From Rhodoglobus sp. (GTDB taxonomy: Bacteria; Actinomycetota; Actinomycetes; Actinomycetales; Microbacteriaceae), in NCBI GenBank assembly GCA_025463605.1, contig JAODAV010000031.1, forward strand, positions 62,001-126,000: a stretch of 64,000 nt of DNA, written 5' to 3'. Positions 42,847 to 51,445 of the stretch are shown one piece after another. Below the pieces are notes generated by a model. That model was not told the origin of the DNA and did no database searches. It worked only from the letters and a program-made list of their open reading frames with translations. Every line of letters begins with the position of its first letter. The stretch's first letter is position 1. The position numbers were made by a program, and so were the translations under genes.

Positions 42847-42880
42847 GGGCCGGCGGGCGGAGCGATCCTCCCGCCGGCCC
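42847..42880 (+). promoter_or_regulatory. malE-malF intercistronic hairpin
   Basis: GGGCCGGCGGG (42847-42857) pairs perfectly with CCCGCCGGCCC (42870-42880), 12-base loop. No T-run; likely protects the malE mRNA or reduces read-through. Confidence 0.7.
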
Positions 42881-42916
42881 CACTCAGCGCCGGTTCGCCG
42901 GCGCGGAAGGAGCGTC

Positions 42917-44485
42917 ATGACCTCAGTGCTCACCCGGCCCACTCGCGAGCGATCATCGCTCACGGGCATCCTCGTGAAGATCGTTCTGCTCGGCATAGTC
43001 GACGCGCTCGCCGTCTTCGCGCTGTTCACGCTCTTCATGCAGCAGTCATGGCTGGTGTTCGGCATCGCGCTCGCCGTGACGCTCGCCCTCAACTTCATCT
43101 ACCTCAAGCCCGGGCTGCTGCCGGCCAAGTACCTCGCTCCGGGCATCGTCTTCCTCGCCATCTTCCAGATCTTCGTGGTGCTCTACAGCGGGTACATCGC
43201 GTTCACCAACTACGGCGACGGTCACAACAGCACGAAGGAAGACGCGGTCACCGCGATCATCGCGCGCTCGCAGGAGCGCGTACCGGACTCGCCCGCCTAC
43301 GGCCTCACTGTTCTCGACCAGCTCGGCCAGGTCAGTTTTCTCGTCACGGATCCCGATGGTGAGGTCTTTCTCGGCGGCCAGGACCGCCCCCTCGACGAGG
43401 TCACCAACGCGGGCACCGACGGCACTGGCAAGGCCGATTCCCTGCCCGGCTACACGACGCTCACTTTCCAGGATCTGATCTCCCGCCAGAGCGAGATCGC
43501 GAGCATCTCGGTGCCGCTGACAGACGATCCGAACGACGGCGCCCTGCGCACCCCCGATGGCAGCACCGCCTACCTCTACACGTCGACGTTCGTGTACGAC
43601 GAGCAGGCCGACACGTTCACCGACACCGAGTCGGGCGAGGTGTACACCGACGGCGGCAACGGCTCCTTCGTGAGCGCCGACGGCACCGAGATCCAGCCGG
43701 GATGGAAGATCGACGTCGGGTTCGCCAACTTCGCCCGCGCATTCGGCGAGGAGGATATCCGGGGCCCGCTCCTCGGCGTGGTCGCCTGGACCTTCGCGTT
43801 CGCGATCCTGTCGGTCGCCCTCACGTTCGCCCTCGGGCTCTTCCTCGCCCTCGTCTTCAATGACTGGCGGATGAAGGGGCGCAGGTTCTACCGCGTGGCG
43901 ATCATCCTTCCGTACGCCTTCCCGGGGTTCCTCTCCGGCCTCGTCTGGCTAGGACTGTTCAACCAGGACTTCGGGTTCATCAACCAGGTGCTGCTCTTCG
44001 GTGCGGATATACCGTGGCTGACGCATGAATGGCTCGCCAAGGCGAGCGTGCTCATCGTGAACCTGTGGCTCGGCTTCCCGTACATGTTCCTGATCTGCAC
44101 GGGTGCGCTGCAGTCGATTCCCGACGAGCTCACGGAGGCTGCCAAGGTGGACGGAGCGAGACCGTGGTCGGTGTTCCGGCTCATCAAGTTCCCGCTGCTA
44201 CTCGTCTCGGTAGCACCGCTGCTCATCGCGTCGTTCGCGTACAACTTCAACAATTTCAATATCATCTACATGCTCACCGGCGGCGGGCCCCGCAATCCCG
44301 AGGCCGGCGTCGATGCGGGCGCCACCGACCTGCTCATCACCCTCGTCTACAAGGTGGCGTTCGGAAGCGGAACGGGTCGTGACTACGGCCTTGCCAGCGC
44401 GTTCGCGATCCTCATCTTCATCATCGTCGCGGTCGTCTCCGTGATCGGTTTCCGCCAGACCAAGGCACTCGAGGAGCTCAACTGA
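42917..44485 (+). CDS. malF: Maltodextrin ABC transporter permease MalF
   Basis: 522 residues. Three N-terminal helices, a large extracellular insert (about 85-270) like the MalF P2 loop, then the transport domain with the EAA motif EAAKVDGARPWSVFRLIKFP. AAGGAG 6 bases before the ATG. One-base overlap with malG. Confidence 0.94.
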   Translation: MTSVLTRPTRERSSLTGILVKIVLLGIVDALAVFALFTLFMQQSWLVFGIALAVTLALNFIYLKPGLLPAKYLAPGIVFLAIFQIFVVLYSGYIAFTNYGDGHNSTKEDAVTAIIARSQERVPDSPAYGLTVLDQLGQVSFLVTDPDGEVFLGGQDRPLDEVTNAGTDGTGKADSLPGYTTLTFQDLISRQSEIASISVPLTDDPNDGALRTPDGSTAYLYTSTFVYDEQADTFTDTESGEVYTDGGNGSFVSADGTEIQPGWKIDVGFANFARAFGEEDIRGPLLGVVAWTFAFAILSVALTFALGLFLALVFNDWRMKGRRFYRVAIILPYAFPGFLSGLVWLGLFNQDFGFINQVLLFGADIPWLTHEWLAKASVLIVNLWLGFPYMFLICTGALQSIPDELTEAAKVDGARPWSVFRLIKFPLLLVSVAPLLIASFAYNFNNFNIIYMLTGGGPRNPEAGVDAGATDLLITLVYKVAFGSGTGRDYGLASAFAILIFIIVAVVSVIGFRQTKALEELN

Positions 44486-45402
44486 TGACTGCCGAAACTC
44501 TCATGACCGCCGAAACGGCACCGCGGGTCATCCCGCTGAAGCGCAAGCTCACGCCGGGCCGGTGGTTCCGCGAGACCGGCTGGCGCCACGTCGTCGGTAT
44601 CGTGGTCGTCGCCTTTGCCGTGTTTCCCCTGCTCTACGTGCTGTCGGCCTCGTTGAACCCGACGGGCACGCTCGTCGGATCGAACGCCCTCTTCCGCTCG
44701 ATCGACTTCTCCAATTACGTCGACTTGTTCAACCTGCCGCAGCAGCCATTCGCCGCCTGGTTCATGAACTCGATCGTCATCGGGCTCGTAACCGCCGTCG
44801 GCACGGTGTTCCTCGGTGCCCTCGCCGCCTACGCGTTCTCGCGCATGCGATTCACCGGCAGGCGAGTGGGACTTCTCAGCCTGCTGCTCGTGCAGATGTT
44901 CCCGCAGCTGCTGGGCGTCGTTGCCATCTTCCTGCTGCTCTCGGCGATCGGCGACATCTTCCCGATCCTGGGGCTCGGGTCGCAGCTCGGCCTCATCCTC
45001 GTCTACCTCGGCGGGGCTCTCGGCGTGAACACCTACCTCATGTACGGCTTCTTCAACACGGTTCCCGTGTCGATCGACGAGGCGGCGAAGATCGACGGGG
45101 CGAGCCATGCCCAGATCTTCTTCACGATCATCCTTCGCCTTGTCGCCCCCATCCTCGCGGTCGTCGGCCTTCTCTCGTTCGTCGCCACGATGAGCGAGTT
45201 CGTGGTCGCGAGCGTCGTGCTGCAGGAGCCAGCTCGCCAGACCCTCGCCGTCGGGCTCTACACGTTCGTGTCGCAGGAGACCTCGAAGAACTGGACGATG
45301 TTCGCGGCGGGTGCCGTGCTGTCCGCGATTCCGGTGATGGCGCTTTTCCTGTATCTGCAGAAGTACATCGTGGGCGGTCTCACAGCCGGTTCGGTCAAGT
45401 AG
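44485..45402 (+). CDS. malG: Maltodextrin ABC transporter permease MalG
   Basis: 305 residues, six helices, EAA motif DEAAKIDGASHAQIFFTIIL. No ATPase gene is nearby, so a shared MsmK-like ATPase encoded elsewhere is presumed. Confidence 0.95.
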   Translation: MTAETLMTAETAPRVIPLKRKLTPGRWFRETGWRHVVGIVVVAFAVFPLLYVLSASLNPTGTLVGSNALFRSIDFSNYVDLFNLPQQPFAAWFMNSIVIGLVTAVGTVFLGALAAYAFSRMRFTGRRVGLLSLLLVQMFPQLLGVVAIFLLLSAIGDIFPILGLGSQLGLILVYLGGALGVNTYLMYGFFNTVPVSIDEAAKIDGASHAQIFFTIILRLVAPILAVVGLLSFVATMSEFVVASVVLQEPARQTLAVGLYTFVSQETSKNWTMFAAGAVLSAIPVMALFLYLQKYIVGGLTAGSVK

Positions 45403-47219
45403 TGCAGCGATTGCTTCCGCACCACGACGGCTCGCCCCTGTACGTCTCGGCCGATGCGCCAAGCCTCGGCGACGTGGTGAAGGTGCGCATGCGCATCCCG
45501 GAGTCATATCAGGCCGTCAGCGCCGTACGCACTCGGTCGAACCCCGACCACGAGCCGCGTTTCTCGCTCGCGAAACGTATCGGTGCTCGCGACGGCTGGG
45601 ACTGGTGGGAGGCCGACATCGAGGTCGAGAACCCGGTTCACGGGTACCGGTTTCTCATCTCTCATGCCGACGGTTCCCACGCGTGGCTGAACGCCGCGGG
45701 GCTGTCGGTGATCGAGACGCTCGACGTGCACGACTTCAGGCTTGTGGCGCATCCAGCCCCGCCCGCCTGGGGGCGATCGACGGTGATGTACCAGATCTTC
45801 CCCGACCGCTTTGCGCGATCGTCTGCGGCGGATGCGCGCGGGCTGCCGTCGTGGGCGAAGCCGGCGAAGTGGAGCGACGAACCCATCCACGTGGGGCCGG
45901 ACACACCGCGCCAGTTCTACGGCGGCGACCTCGCGGGAATCGTCGACCACCTCGACCATCTGGAACGACTCGGCGTGACGATGATCTACCTCACGCCCGT
46001 GTTCCCGGCGCGCTCCAACCACCGCTACGACGCGTACTCGTTCGATCGCGTCGACCCGCTGCTGGGTGGCGACGAGGCTCTCATCGCCCTCGTCGAAGCC
46101 GCGCACGCGAGGGGCTTCAGGGTGATCGGTGACCTCACGTCGAATCACTCCGGCGACGCGCACGAGTGGTTCACCACTGCGGTAGCGCACCCCGAGTCAG
46201 TCGAGCGTGGGTTCTACTACTGGCTGTCTGACTCCGACTACGTGTCATGGCTGGGGGTGCCGAGCCTCCCGAAGTTCAACTGGACTTCTGAGGAGCTCAG
46301 GCGGCGCGTCATCCAGGGCGCAGATTCGATCGTCGGCAAGTGGCTGGCCGAGCCTTACAACATGGACGGCTGGCGCATCGACGTCGCCAACATGACGGGC
46401 CGGTACCGCGAACACGACCTCAACGGCGAGGTGCGCCGCACCATCCGCGCCACGATGATCGGTCTCGATCCCGACACCCTGCTCGTGGCGGAGTCGACGA
46501 ACGACGCGAACGAGGACTTCCAGGGCGACGGATGGCACGGCTCCATGACCTACGCCGATTTCACCCGTCCGGTCTGGGGCTGGCTCTCCGACCACCGCCC
46601 GACCGACTGGTTCTTCGGGCTTCCGCATGAGACGGTTCCGGACTACACGGGGGTCGAGGTGCACGCAGCGCACGCGCGCTTCACGTCCGCCCTGCCCTGG
46701 CGCGTGCGGCTGCACACGATGAACGCGCTCGACACCCACGACACGGCGCGATTCGCCAGCCACGCGTCGCCGGGCGCGATCCCGGTAGCGCTCGGCATGT
46801 CGATGACGCTTCCCGGCATCCCTGTCGTGTTCGCCGGCGATGAGCTCGGCCTCAAGGGCGAGGACGGCGAGCACTCCCGCACCCCGATGCCCTGGGATTC
46901 GATCGACGAGCATGAGCCGACCATCGCCCTGTACTCGGAACTCATCCACCTCCGCACCGGGCATGTGGCGCTGTCCGACGGCGGCATCCGCTGGCTGCAC
47001 GTCGGCGACGACCTGCTCGTCTACATCCGCGAGCACGCGGACGAGTCCGTGCTCGTCGCGGCCGCCCGAGCCGACTTCGATGTCACCCTCGAGGATGCCT
47101 CCTTCGCGGGCATCCCGTCGCTGCTGTTCGGCGGTGCGCAAGCCGTCGGGCTCAGGTTCCGCGGCGGCGGCCCGTCGTTCACCGCGTGGTCGCTACCGGG
47201 CGTGAAGGTGCCGCAATAG
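45402..47219 (+). CDS. GH13 neopullulanase/cyclomaltodextrinase-like enzyme
   Basis: 605 residues, no signal peptide. N-terminal CBM34-like domain (about 1-120), then barrel with VMYQIFPDRFARS, GDLTSNHSGDAHEWF, nucleophile in MDGWRIDVANMTG, acid/base Glu in LLVAESTNDANEDF and ALDTHDTARFAS. GTG start overlaps the malG stop by one base, placing it in the transporter operon for cytoplasmic maltodextrin or cyclodextrin breakdown. Confidence 0.92.
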   Translation: MQRLLPHHDGSPLYVSADAPSLGDVVKVRMRIPESYQAVSAVRTRSNPDHEPRFSLAKRIGARDGWDWWEADIEVENPVHGYRFLISHADGSHAWLNAAGLSVIETLDVHDFRLVAHPAPPAWGRSTVMYQIFPDRFARSSAADARGLPSWAKPAKWSDEPIHVGPDTPRQFYGGDLAGIVDHLDHLERLGVTMIYLTPVFPARSNHRYDAYSFDRVDPLLGGDEALIALVEAAHARGFRVIGDLTSNHSGDAHEWFTTAVAHPESVERGFYYWLSDSDYVSWLGVPSLPKFNWTSEELRRRVIQGADSIVGKWLAEPYNMDGWRIDVANMTGRYREHDLNGEVRRTIRATMIGLDPDTLLVAESTNDANEDFQGDGWHGSMTYADFTRPVWGWLSDHRPTDWFFGLPHETVPDYTGVEVHAAHARFTSALPWRVRLHTMNALDTHDTARFASHASPGAIPVALGMSMTLPGIPVVFAGDELGLKGEDGEHSRTPMPWDSIDEHEPTIALYSELIHLRTGHVALSDGGIRWLHVGDDLLVYIREHADESVLVAAARADFDVTLEDASFAGIPSLLFGGAQAVGLRFRGGGPSFTAWSLPGVKVPQ

Positions 47220-47277
47220 CAGCGGTCCACGGATGCTAGTCTCTTACGGTGCCAAAACGGATTTCTTCGTTTTGTGC

Positions 47278-47349
<72 letters not shown>

Positions 47350-47380
47350 CGGTATACGCTCGTCGAGACGGATGCCGCGT

Positions 47381-47454
47381 GGCTGGGTAGCTCAGTTGGT
47401 GAGAGCGCACGACTCATAATCGTGAGGTCGCGGGTTCGAATCCCGCCCCAGCTA
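47381..47454 (+). tRNA. tRNA-Met (CAT), elongator type
   Basis: 74 bases. Acceptor GGCTGGG/CCCAGCT (terminal G-T pair), anticodon arm CACGA-CTCATAA-TCGTG, D arm AGCTCAGTTGGTGAGAGC, T arm GCGGGTTCGAATCCCGC. Not an initiator (lacks three G-C pairs at the anticodon stem); a tRNA-Ile2 with modified C34 is the alternative. Confidence 0.9.
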
Positions 47455-47457
47455 CCG
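47446..47457 (+). repeat. att-like repeat, left copy (tRNA-Met 3' end)
   Basis: CCCCAGCTACCG spans the 3' end of tRNA-Met and recurs in direct orientation at 49169-49180, around 1.7 kb of mobile-element remnants. Confidence 0.4.
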
Positions 47458-47604
47458 AGGCCCTTTCAGCCAATAGGGCCAAAGCTTTCATTAAATTGCT
47501 GTGTCACGGGTGGCATTGGTTCAATAGCGGATCCGACCTTCGAATTTGGACAGTGGATCACTCCGCGGAAGCTGTCGAGGTTCCCCGGTCCGCCGTTAAC
47601 GCGA

Positions 47605-47631
47605 GCTAGCCTGCCTCTTGGGCAGGCTAGC
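47605..47631. terminator. Perfect 11-bp hairpin downstream of transposase fragment
   Basis: GCTAGCCTGCC (47605-47615) and GGCAGGCTAGC (47621-47631) pair around a 5-base loop; a second hairpin CCTTCGA-TGT-TCGAAGG follows at 47633-47649. Possible terminator of the minus-strand transposase gene or an element end. Confidence 0.5.
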
Positions 47632-47679
47632 GCCTTCGATGTTCGAAGGGTTGAAGTATCGAGGTGTGCTGTGTCGCCC

Positions 47680-48120
47680 TTATGGGGCAGCGAGCGGGAT
47701 TGTCAGTAACTCGTTCTGGCGCAACAGGGCGTCGCCGTGCTCGTTCTTTCGTCGGCGGGTGCGAATCCGTTCCCCGATGGAACGTTCGGCTTCATTCACG
47801 AAGAACGTGATGATGCGGCGGATGTTCGTCGAGACGGCAGCCAGGGTTGCTGCGAGGTAGTGGAAAGCAAATCCGCGACCAGAACGCTTCTTGGAGTTCC
47901 CTATGTCTTCGGCGCTCGCGAGCTTGAGCAGGTTGTTAGATGCTTCGACAAGGGAGCGCATCCCGTAGTAGTCGGCCCAAGTCTGGGATTGACCCGGAAA
48001 CTTCTGCAGACTCTTAATCGGCTGTGGCTGCTTGCGCGAGGTTGCTCCCCCTTTGCCTTCAGGGATGAGTAACGGCACTGTGATGGTCTTACTCGCCTTG
48101 GCGGCCGCCGAACATCACTG
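47680..48120 (-). pseudogene. Transposase-like C-terminal fragment
   Basis: The frame encodes GQSQTWADYYGMRSLVEASN, NLLKLASAEDIGNSKKRSGR and GFAFHYLAATLAAVSTNIRR, a layout like the C-terminal part of DDE transposases (conserved Y..R..VE..N..LK block). The first recognisable start is GTG 48078 but the frame is open to about 48120 and then meets the ThiF fragment; the catalytic N-terminal part is absent. Transposase identity is by pattern only. Confidence 0.45.
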
Positions 48121-48126
48121 CCTCTT

Positions 48127-48936
48127 ATGGGAATGCTGGCTGTCGAATGGTTGTCCCGGCTCGGAGTCGGGGAGTTGGTAGTCGTCGATCCTGACCGAGT
48201 TGAACCAACCAACCTCACGCGCCTTCCGGGCGCACGAAGCCTAGACGCGATGTCAATACTGACTAACGCTGACTTTCCCGAATGGATGCGTACGCTCGGC
48301 CGTAAGCTGTCCACCCACAAGGTCAACGTAGCAAAGCGAATCGCGCGACAAGCCGGGCAGGGCACAAAGGTCAGCGCGCACGCAGTTGATGCCCGCGACC
48401 AAGGAGCCGCAGAGGCACTGGCATCATGCGACTACATCGTGCTTGCAGCCGACTCTGCAGTTGCCCGCCACCTGGCCAACATCATCAGCCATCAGTACCT
48501 GATCCCGATGATCCAGGTGGGTGTGAAAGTCCCGGTCGACGACGCTGGCAAGGTCGGAAGCGTATTCGCGGTGTGGCGTCCAGTCACTCCCGACAGCGGA
48601 TGCCTCCGATGCGCTGAGCTGATCGACCGCTCCAAGCTCGCCGTAGAGGCCGATCCCAATGAGCAGCAGAGACGTGCCGCCGACTACGGCACTGGTCAGC
48701 CCGCACCCAGTGTCATAAGCCTCAATGCCATCGCCGTAAGCCACGCGATTACCAGGGTCCTCTTCGCCTTGACCGGACTCAATGAAGACCTTGGCCCGTC
48801 TCACGTTCGTGTCTACCCACGTCAGCAAGTCCAGCGTGCGGTATCTCCGCGAAAAGATCCTGCCTGCCCCGTCTGCGGAGACCGAGGACTGATCGCGCTG
48901 GGTGATCTGGTGCCGCTGCCCCTTCCGAGGCCATAA
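48127..48936 (+). pseudogene. ThiF/E1-like adenylyltransferase, N-terminally truncated
   Basis: 269 residues of a ThiF/MoeB/E1-type domain: LAVEWLSRLGVGELVVVDPD, VEPTNLTRLPGAR, SCDYIVLAADSAVARHLANI and two zinc CxxC pairs (SGCLRCAEL and ACPVCGD). Normal members begin before this with the nucleotide-binding GxGGxG loop and usually more N-terminal sequence; here only the last Gly of the loop (MGMLAVEW) remains, and the upstream DNA is transposase-like sequence on the other strand. So adenylation activity is probably lost. Related full-length genes occur in mobile ubiquitin-like conjugation or defence loci. Confidence 0.6.
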
Positions 48937-49084
48937 GGGCGATCGTGGCCACTGCTCTGGCTCGATCTCCGCGAATGTCATGGAAAGAATTCACGCTTAG
49001 CTTGGAATTGGTAGATTCGGCCCGCAGAGAGCGCCCAGTGTTTGTAGGGGTTATAGAGGCATTTCGGTATTTAATGAAAGACCT

Positions 49085-49148
49085 ACCGATAAGAAAGACC
49101 CAAGCAATTCGAAGACCCCGTGTAACTCGCGGGGTCTTTCTTGTCGGT
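49085..49148 (+). terminator. Alternative hairpins sharing one right arm
   Basis: The arm at 49130-49148 can pair with 49112-49120 (AAGACCCCG / CGGGGTCTT, followed by TTCTTGT) or with 49085-49101 over 17 positions with one wobble. Terminator-like in the plus direction. Confidence 0.5.
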
Positions 49149-49168
49149 GGCTGGGGCGGATTGAGAAC

Positions 49169-49180
49169 CCCCAGCTACCG
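49169..49180 (+). repeat. att-like repeat, right copy
   Basis: CCCCAGCTACCG, identical to the 3' end of tRNA-Met. An imperfect inverted copy of the same tRNA end (minus strand AATCCGCCCCAGCCACCGA) lies at about 49145-49163. Confidence 0.4.
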
Positions 49181-49254
49181 TAAGACTGCCCGGAATCGCT
49201 GGGATTCCCTGGGTTCTTCTTGTCTCAGGTGACTTTCCCCCACGTAAACCCCTC

Positions 49255-49540
49255 AATTGTCTGAGCGCCCATCTCATCCGTTGCACGGCTTTCGGGTTCG
49301 CTCCACTGCTGATGGCGAGGCTGGCTGCGGTCTGTCGCAGGGTCGTGGGGAGTGACGAAGGGGAAGGTTGTGTCTTCCTCCTGGCACTTGCGCACGGCTC
49401 GAACGAACCAGCCGGTGTCGCTGGAGGTTCGAGGGAAGTATCCCGTCCCGTTGCCGAAAACCAGTTGGTTGCGATGCTTGCCCTCGCATGCGCGCGAGCG
49501 GCTCGGACAAGAACTTGGGACGGTGATCGTCTCTCGGCTA
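49255..49540 (-). pseudogene. Tyrosine recombinase/integrase fragment, frameshifted
   Basis: Reading across frames on the minus strand gives ITVP, KFLSEPLARMR, EGKHRNQLVFGNGTGYFPRT, WFVRAVRKCQEE, FPFVTPHD, then LRQTAASLAISSGANPKAVQ and RM. This is the catalytic-domain region of phage-type integrases around the HxLRH box, which reads H-D-L-R-Q here. At least three frame changes (near 49505, 49475 and 49350) and truncation at both ends make it non-functional. It is what remains of the mobile element's integrase. Confidence 0.75.
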
Positions 49541-49547
49541 GTGCCGG

Positions 49548-49587
49548 AGTCTTCCCCGGCCCGCAGGGGTGCGGGCCGGGGAAGACT
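49548..49587 (-). terminator. 17-bp perfect hairpin after transporter operon
   Basis: AGTCTTCCCCGGCCCGC (49548-49564) pairs exactly with 49571-49587, 6-base loop, 7 bases beyond the stop of the binding-protein gene. Marks the 3' end of the six-gene operon. Confidence 0.75.
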
Positions 49588-49593
49588 AATCAA

Positions 49594-50643
49594 TCAGTTG
49601 GCGCCCAGCAGTGCATACGCGTCGTCGAGCACCGTGGTGTCCACGATGTCCTTCACGGGTGGCAGCCCCGTGACCCCGACCTTGGCAAGGCCCTCATACA
49701 CTGCATCGAAGTCCTTGGGATCGAACCGGAAGAGGTTGTCCCGGTCGTTCATATAGGAAAGCTCGGCTGCAGCCGACTTCGTCTGAGCGTCGAGATTGAG
49801 GCCGAGGTCCACTCCGTACACGTCGACGGCGAGCTGCGCTCCCAACTCGGGATCATCCAGCTGGTCCTGCCATCCCCGGATGGTTGCCGCCATGAAGTTC
49901 ACGACCTGAGCCCGGTTGCTCTCAAGGTACTCCCGCGACACGACAACGACGTTGGAGAGCTGGTGGTAGTCGAGATCGCTGAAGGGGGTGAAGAAGTAGT
50001 CCTTACCCTCCTTCATCCCTTGCTCCTCGAGCACCAAGGGGCCAGCAGTAGCGATGGTGAGCAGCGCGTCGCCCGCGCCCGCCAGCAGCGGCCCCACGTC
50101 CACACCGCCGACTACGAACTCGTAGTCAGTCACATCGTTGAGTGCCATCAAGGCATCAACATTCGGCCGGTTGGGCGCACCGGCGATGATGCTTGCACCG
50201 TCCAGGTCGTTGGCATCAAGGATGGGATTCGCCGCGAGTGAGAGCAAACCATTGGGCGACTTTGCGAATCGCACTCCGATGATCACGAGATCCGGAGTGT
50301 CCGCAAGGTAGCTGAACAGCCTGATGGTGTTGTTCTCATAGCCGATCGTCGCTTCGCCTGATGCAATCGTGACCTCCGGCGCAGGAGCGTTCGGCCCGCC
50401 CTGAAGGAAGTCAGGCGCGATCCCGGCCTCGGCATAGTAGCCGCCGTCGTCGGCGATCCAGTTGCCGGCGTAGGTGATGTCCTTGAGGTAACTCAAGGCG
50501 ACGGTCACCGGCTCGATCGGCACCGGTGATTCTTCCGCGGCAGGCGCCACCGGTTGAGGTGAAGCGCACCCGGAGACCAGAAGGGCGGTTAGCGTGATTA
50601 CTCCGGACAGGGCGAGAATCTTTTTGCGTTGGTGGTGCTTCAT
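49594..50643 (-). CDS. NMT1/THI5-like ABC transporter substrate-binding lipoprotein
   Basis: 349 residues. Lipobox LLVSGC (Cys26), then the SsuA/ThiY-like fold: VTVALSYLKDITYAGNWIAD, GGYYAEAGIAPDFLQGG, SGEATIGYENN. The family binds sulfonates, sulfate esters, nitrate, taurine, thiamine-pyrimidine or riboflavin; the exact ligand is not readable. Last gene of the operon with two permeases, an ATPase, a sulfatase and a GntR regulator, suggesting a sulfated ligand. Confidence 0.88.
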   Translation of the reverse strand: MKHHQRKKILALSGVITLTALLVSGCASPQPVAPAAEESPVPIEPVTVALSYLKDITYAGNWIADDGGYYAEAGIAPDFLQGGPNAPAPEVTIASGEATIGYENNTIRLFSYLADTPDLVIIGVRFAKSPNGLLSLAANPILDANDLDGASIIAGAPNRPNVDALMALNDVTDYEFVVGGVDVGPLLAGAGDALLTIATAGPLVLEEQGMKEGKDYFFTPFSDLDYHQLSNVVVVSREYLESNRAQVVNFMAATIRGWQDQLDDPELGAQLAVDVYGVDLGLNLDAQTKSAAAELSYMNDRDNLFRFDPKDFDAVYEGLAKVGVTGLPPVKDIVDTTVLDDAYALLGAN

Positions 50644-50698
50644 GGCTTCTCCAAATGGTTAGGTCGTGCTGTGGCGGGTCTGGTAGACCCCGATCCTG

Positions 50699-51445
50699 TT
50701 AGCGCCATCGGGCGATAACACGCTTTTCAAACTGTCCGGCGAGGAGGTAGGCAACGATCGAGAGAACAATCGCGATGAGGGCTGCCGCCCACAGCGTTTT
50801 CATGTCCAGCTCGCCGAGAGCCACTGACAGCACGTACGCGAGTCCGGGTCGCCCCATGAGAAACTCGGCAACGAGAGCGCCGGCTATTGACGTCGAAGCG
50901 GAAATTCGTATCGACGTGGCGAGCATGACGAGGGATGCCGGCACCGCGAGTAGGCGGTAACGATCCAGCCGTGATGCCCCGGCCATCGAGAAGAGATCGT
51001 CGCCGTTGGCCGGAACGTCGGCGAATCCGGTGCTGACGAGAACAAAGGTGGGGAAGAAGCAGACGATGGTGCAAATGATCCACGCCGTCTGATCCGAGTA
51101 GCCGAAGACCCTAGCCAGAACAGGTACGAGTGCAACGAAGGGCACAGATCTCACCACGAGCGCCAACGGCGTTACCACCCCACCGAGTCCGGGCAGGAGC
51201 CATGTGACAGAGGAAGCGACGTAGCCGAGGCCGACCCCGAGCACGAACCCGATGGCCGCCGTTCGAACCGTCGACAGGAGAGGGGCGACGTACGTGAGGG
51301 GGTCGCGAGCGATCTCCTGGCCAATGACTACGGGGCCGGGGATCAGGAACTGGCTGACATTGAAGACGGTCACGATCAGTTGCCAGAGCACCAGGACCGC
51401 GATCACGGCCCACCAGCGGCTAAAGAAGGTGCGGGCGAGATTCAT
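50699..51445 (-). CDS. ABC transporter permease (SsuC/ThiX-like) 1
   Basis: 248 residues, about six helices, with the coupling loop region DDLFSMAGASRLDRYRLLAV and the C-terminal LAYVLSVALGELDMKTLWAA. ATG overlaps the stop of the second permease gene (ATGA), so the two probably form a heterodimeric channel. Confidence 0.9.
   Translation of the reverse strand: MNLARTFFSRWWAVIAVLVLWQLIVTVFNVSQFLIPGPVVIGQEIARDPLTYVAPLLSTVRTAAIGFVLGVGLGYVASSVTWLLPGLGGVVTPLALVVRSVPFVALVPVLARVFGYSDQTAWIICTIVCFFPTFVLVSTGFADVPANGDDLFSMAGASRLDRYRLLAVPASLVMLATSIRISASTSIAGALVAEFLMGRPGLAYVLSVALGELDMKTLWAAALIAIVLSIVAYLLAGQFEKRVIARWR

Larger units (their letters stand above)
48937..49254. other. Low-GC intergenic spacer with nested hairpins
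   Basis: 318 bases without a credible gene. AT-richer than its surroundings at 48990-49110. Contains nested hairpins (49085-49148), a GGTGGCTGGGG/CCCCAGCTACC hairpin (49146-49178) and the right att-like copy. Confidence 0.6.

Noticed and set aside
47422..47709. 95-codon plus-strand frame
   Set aside because: Starts inside tRNA-Met and has no protein-like features.
49140..49180. tRNA or tmRNA gene on the minus strand
   Set aside because: A T-arm-like stretch and acceptor-like end can be read (AATCCGCCCCAGCCACCG), but no complementary 5' half exists; treated as an att remnant.
48945..49232. 95-codon plus-strand frame
   Set aside because: Runs through the nested hairpins and att-like sequence; no family resemblance.
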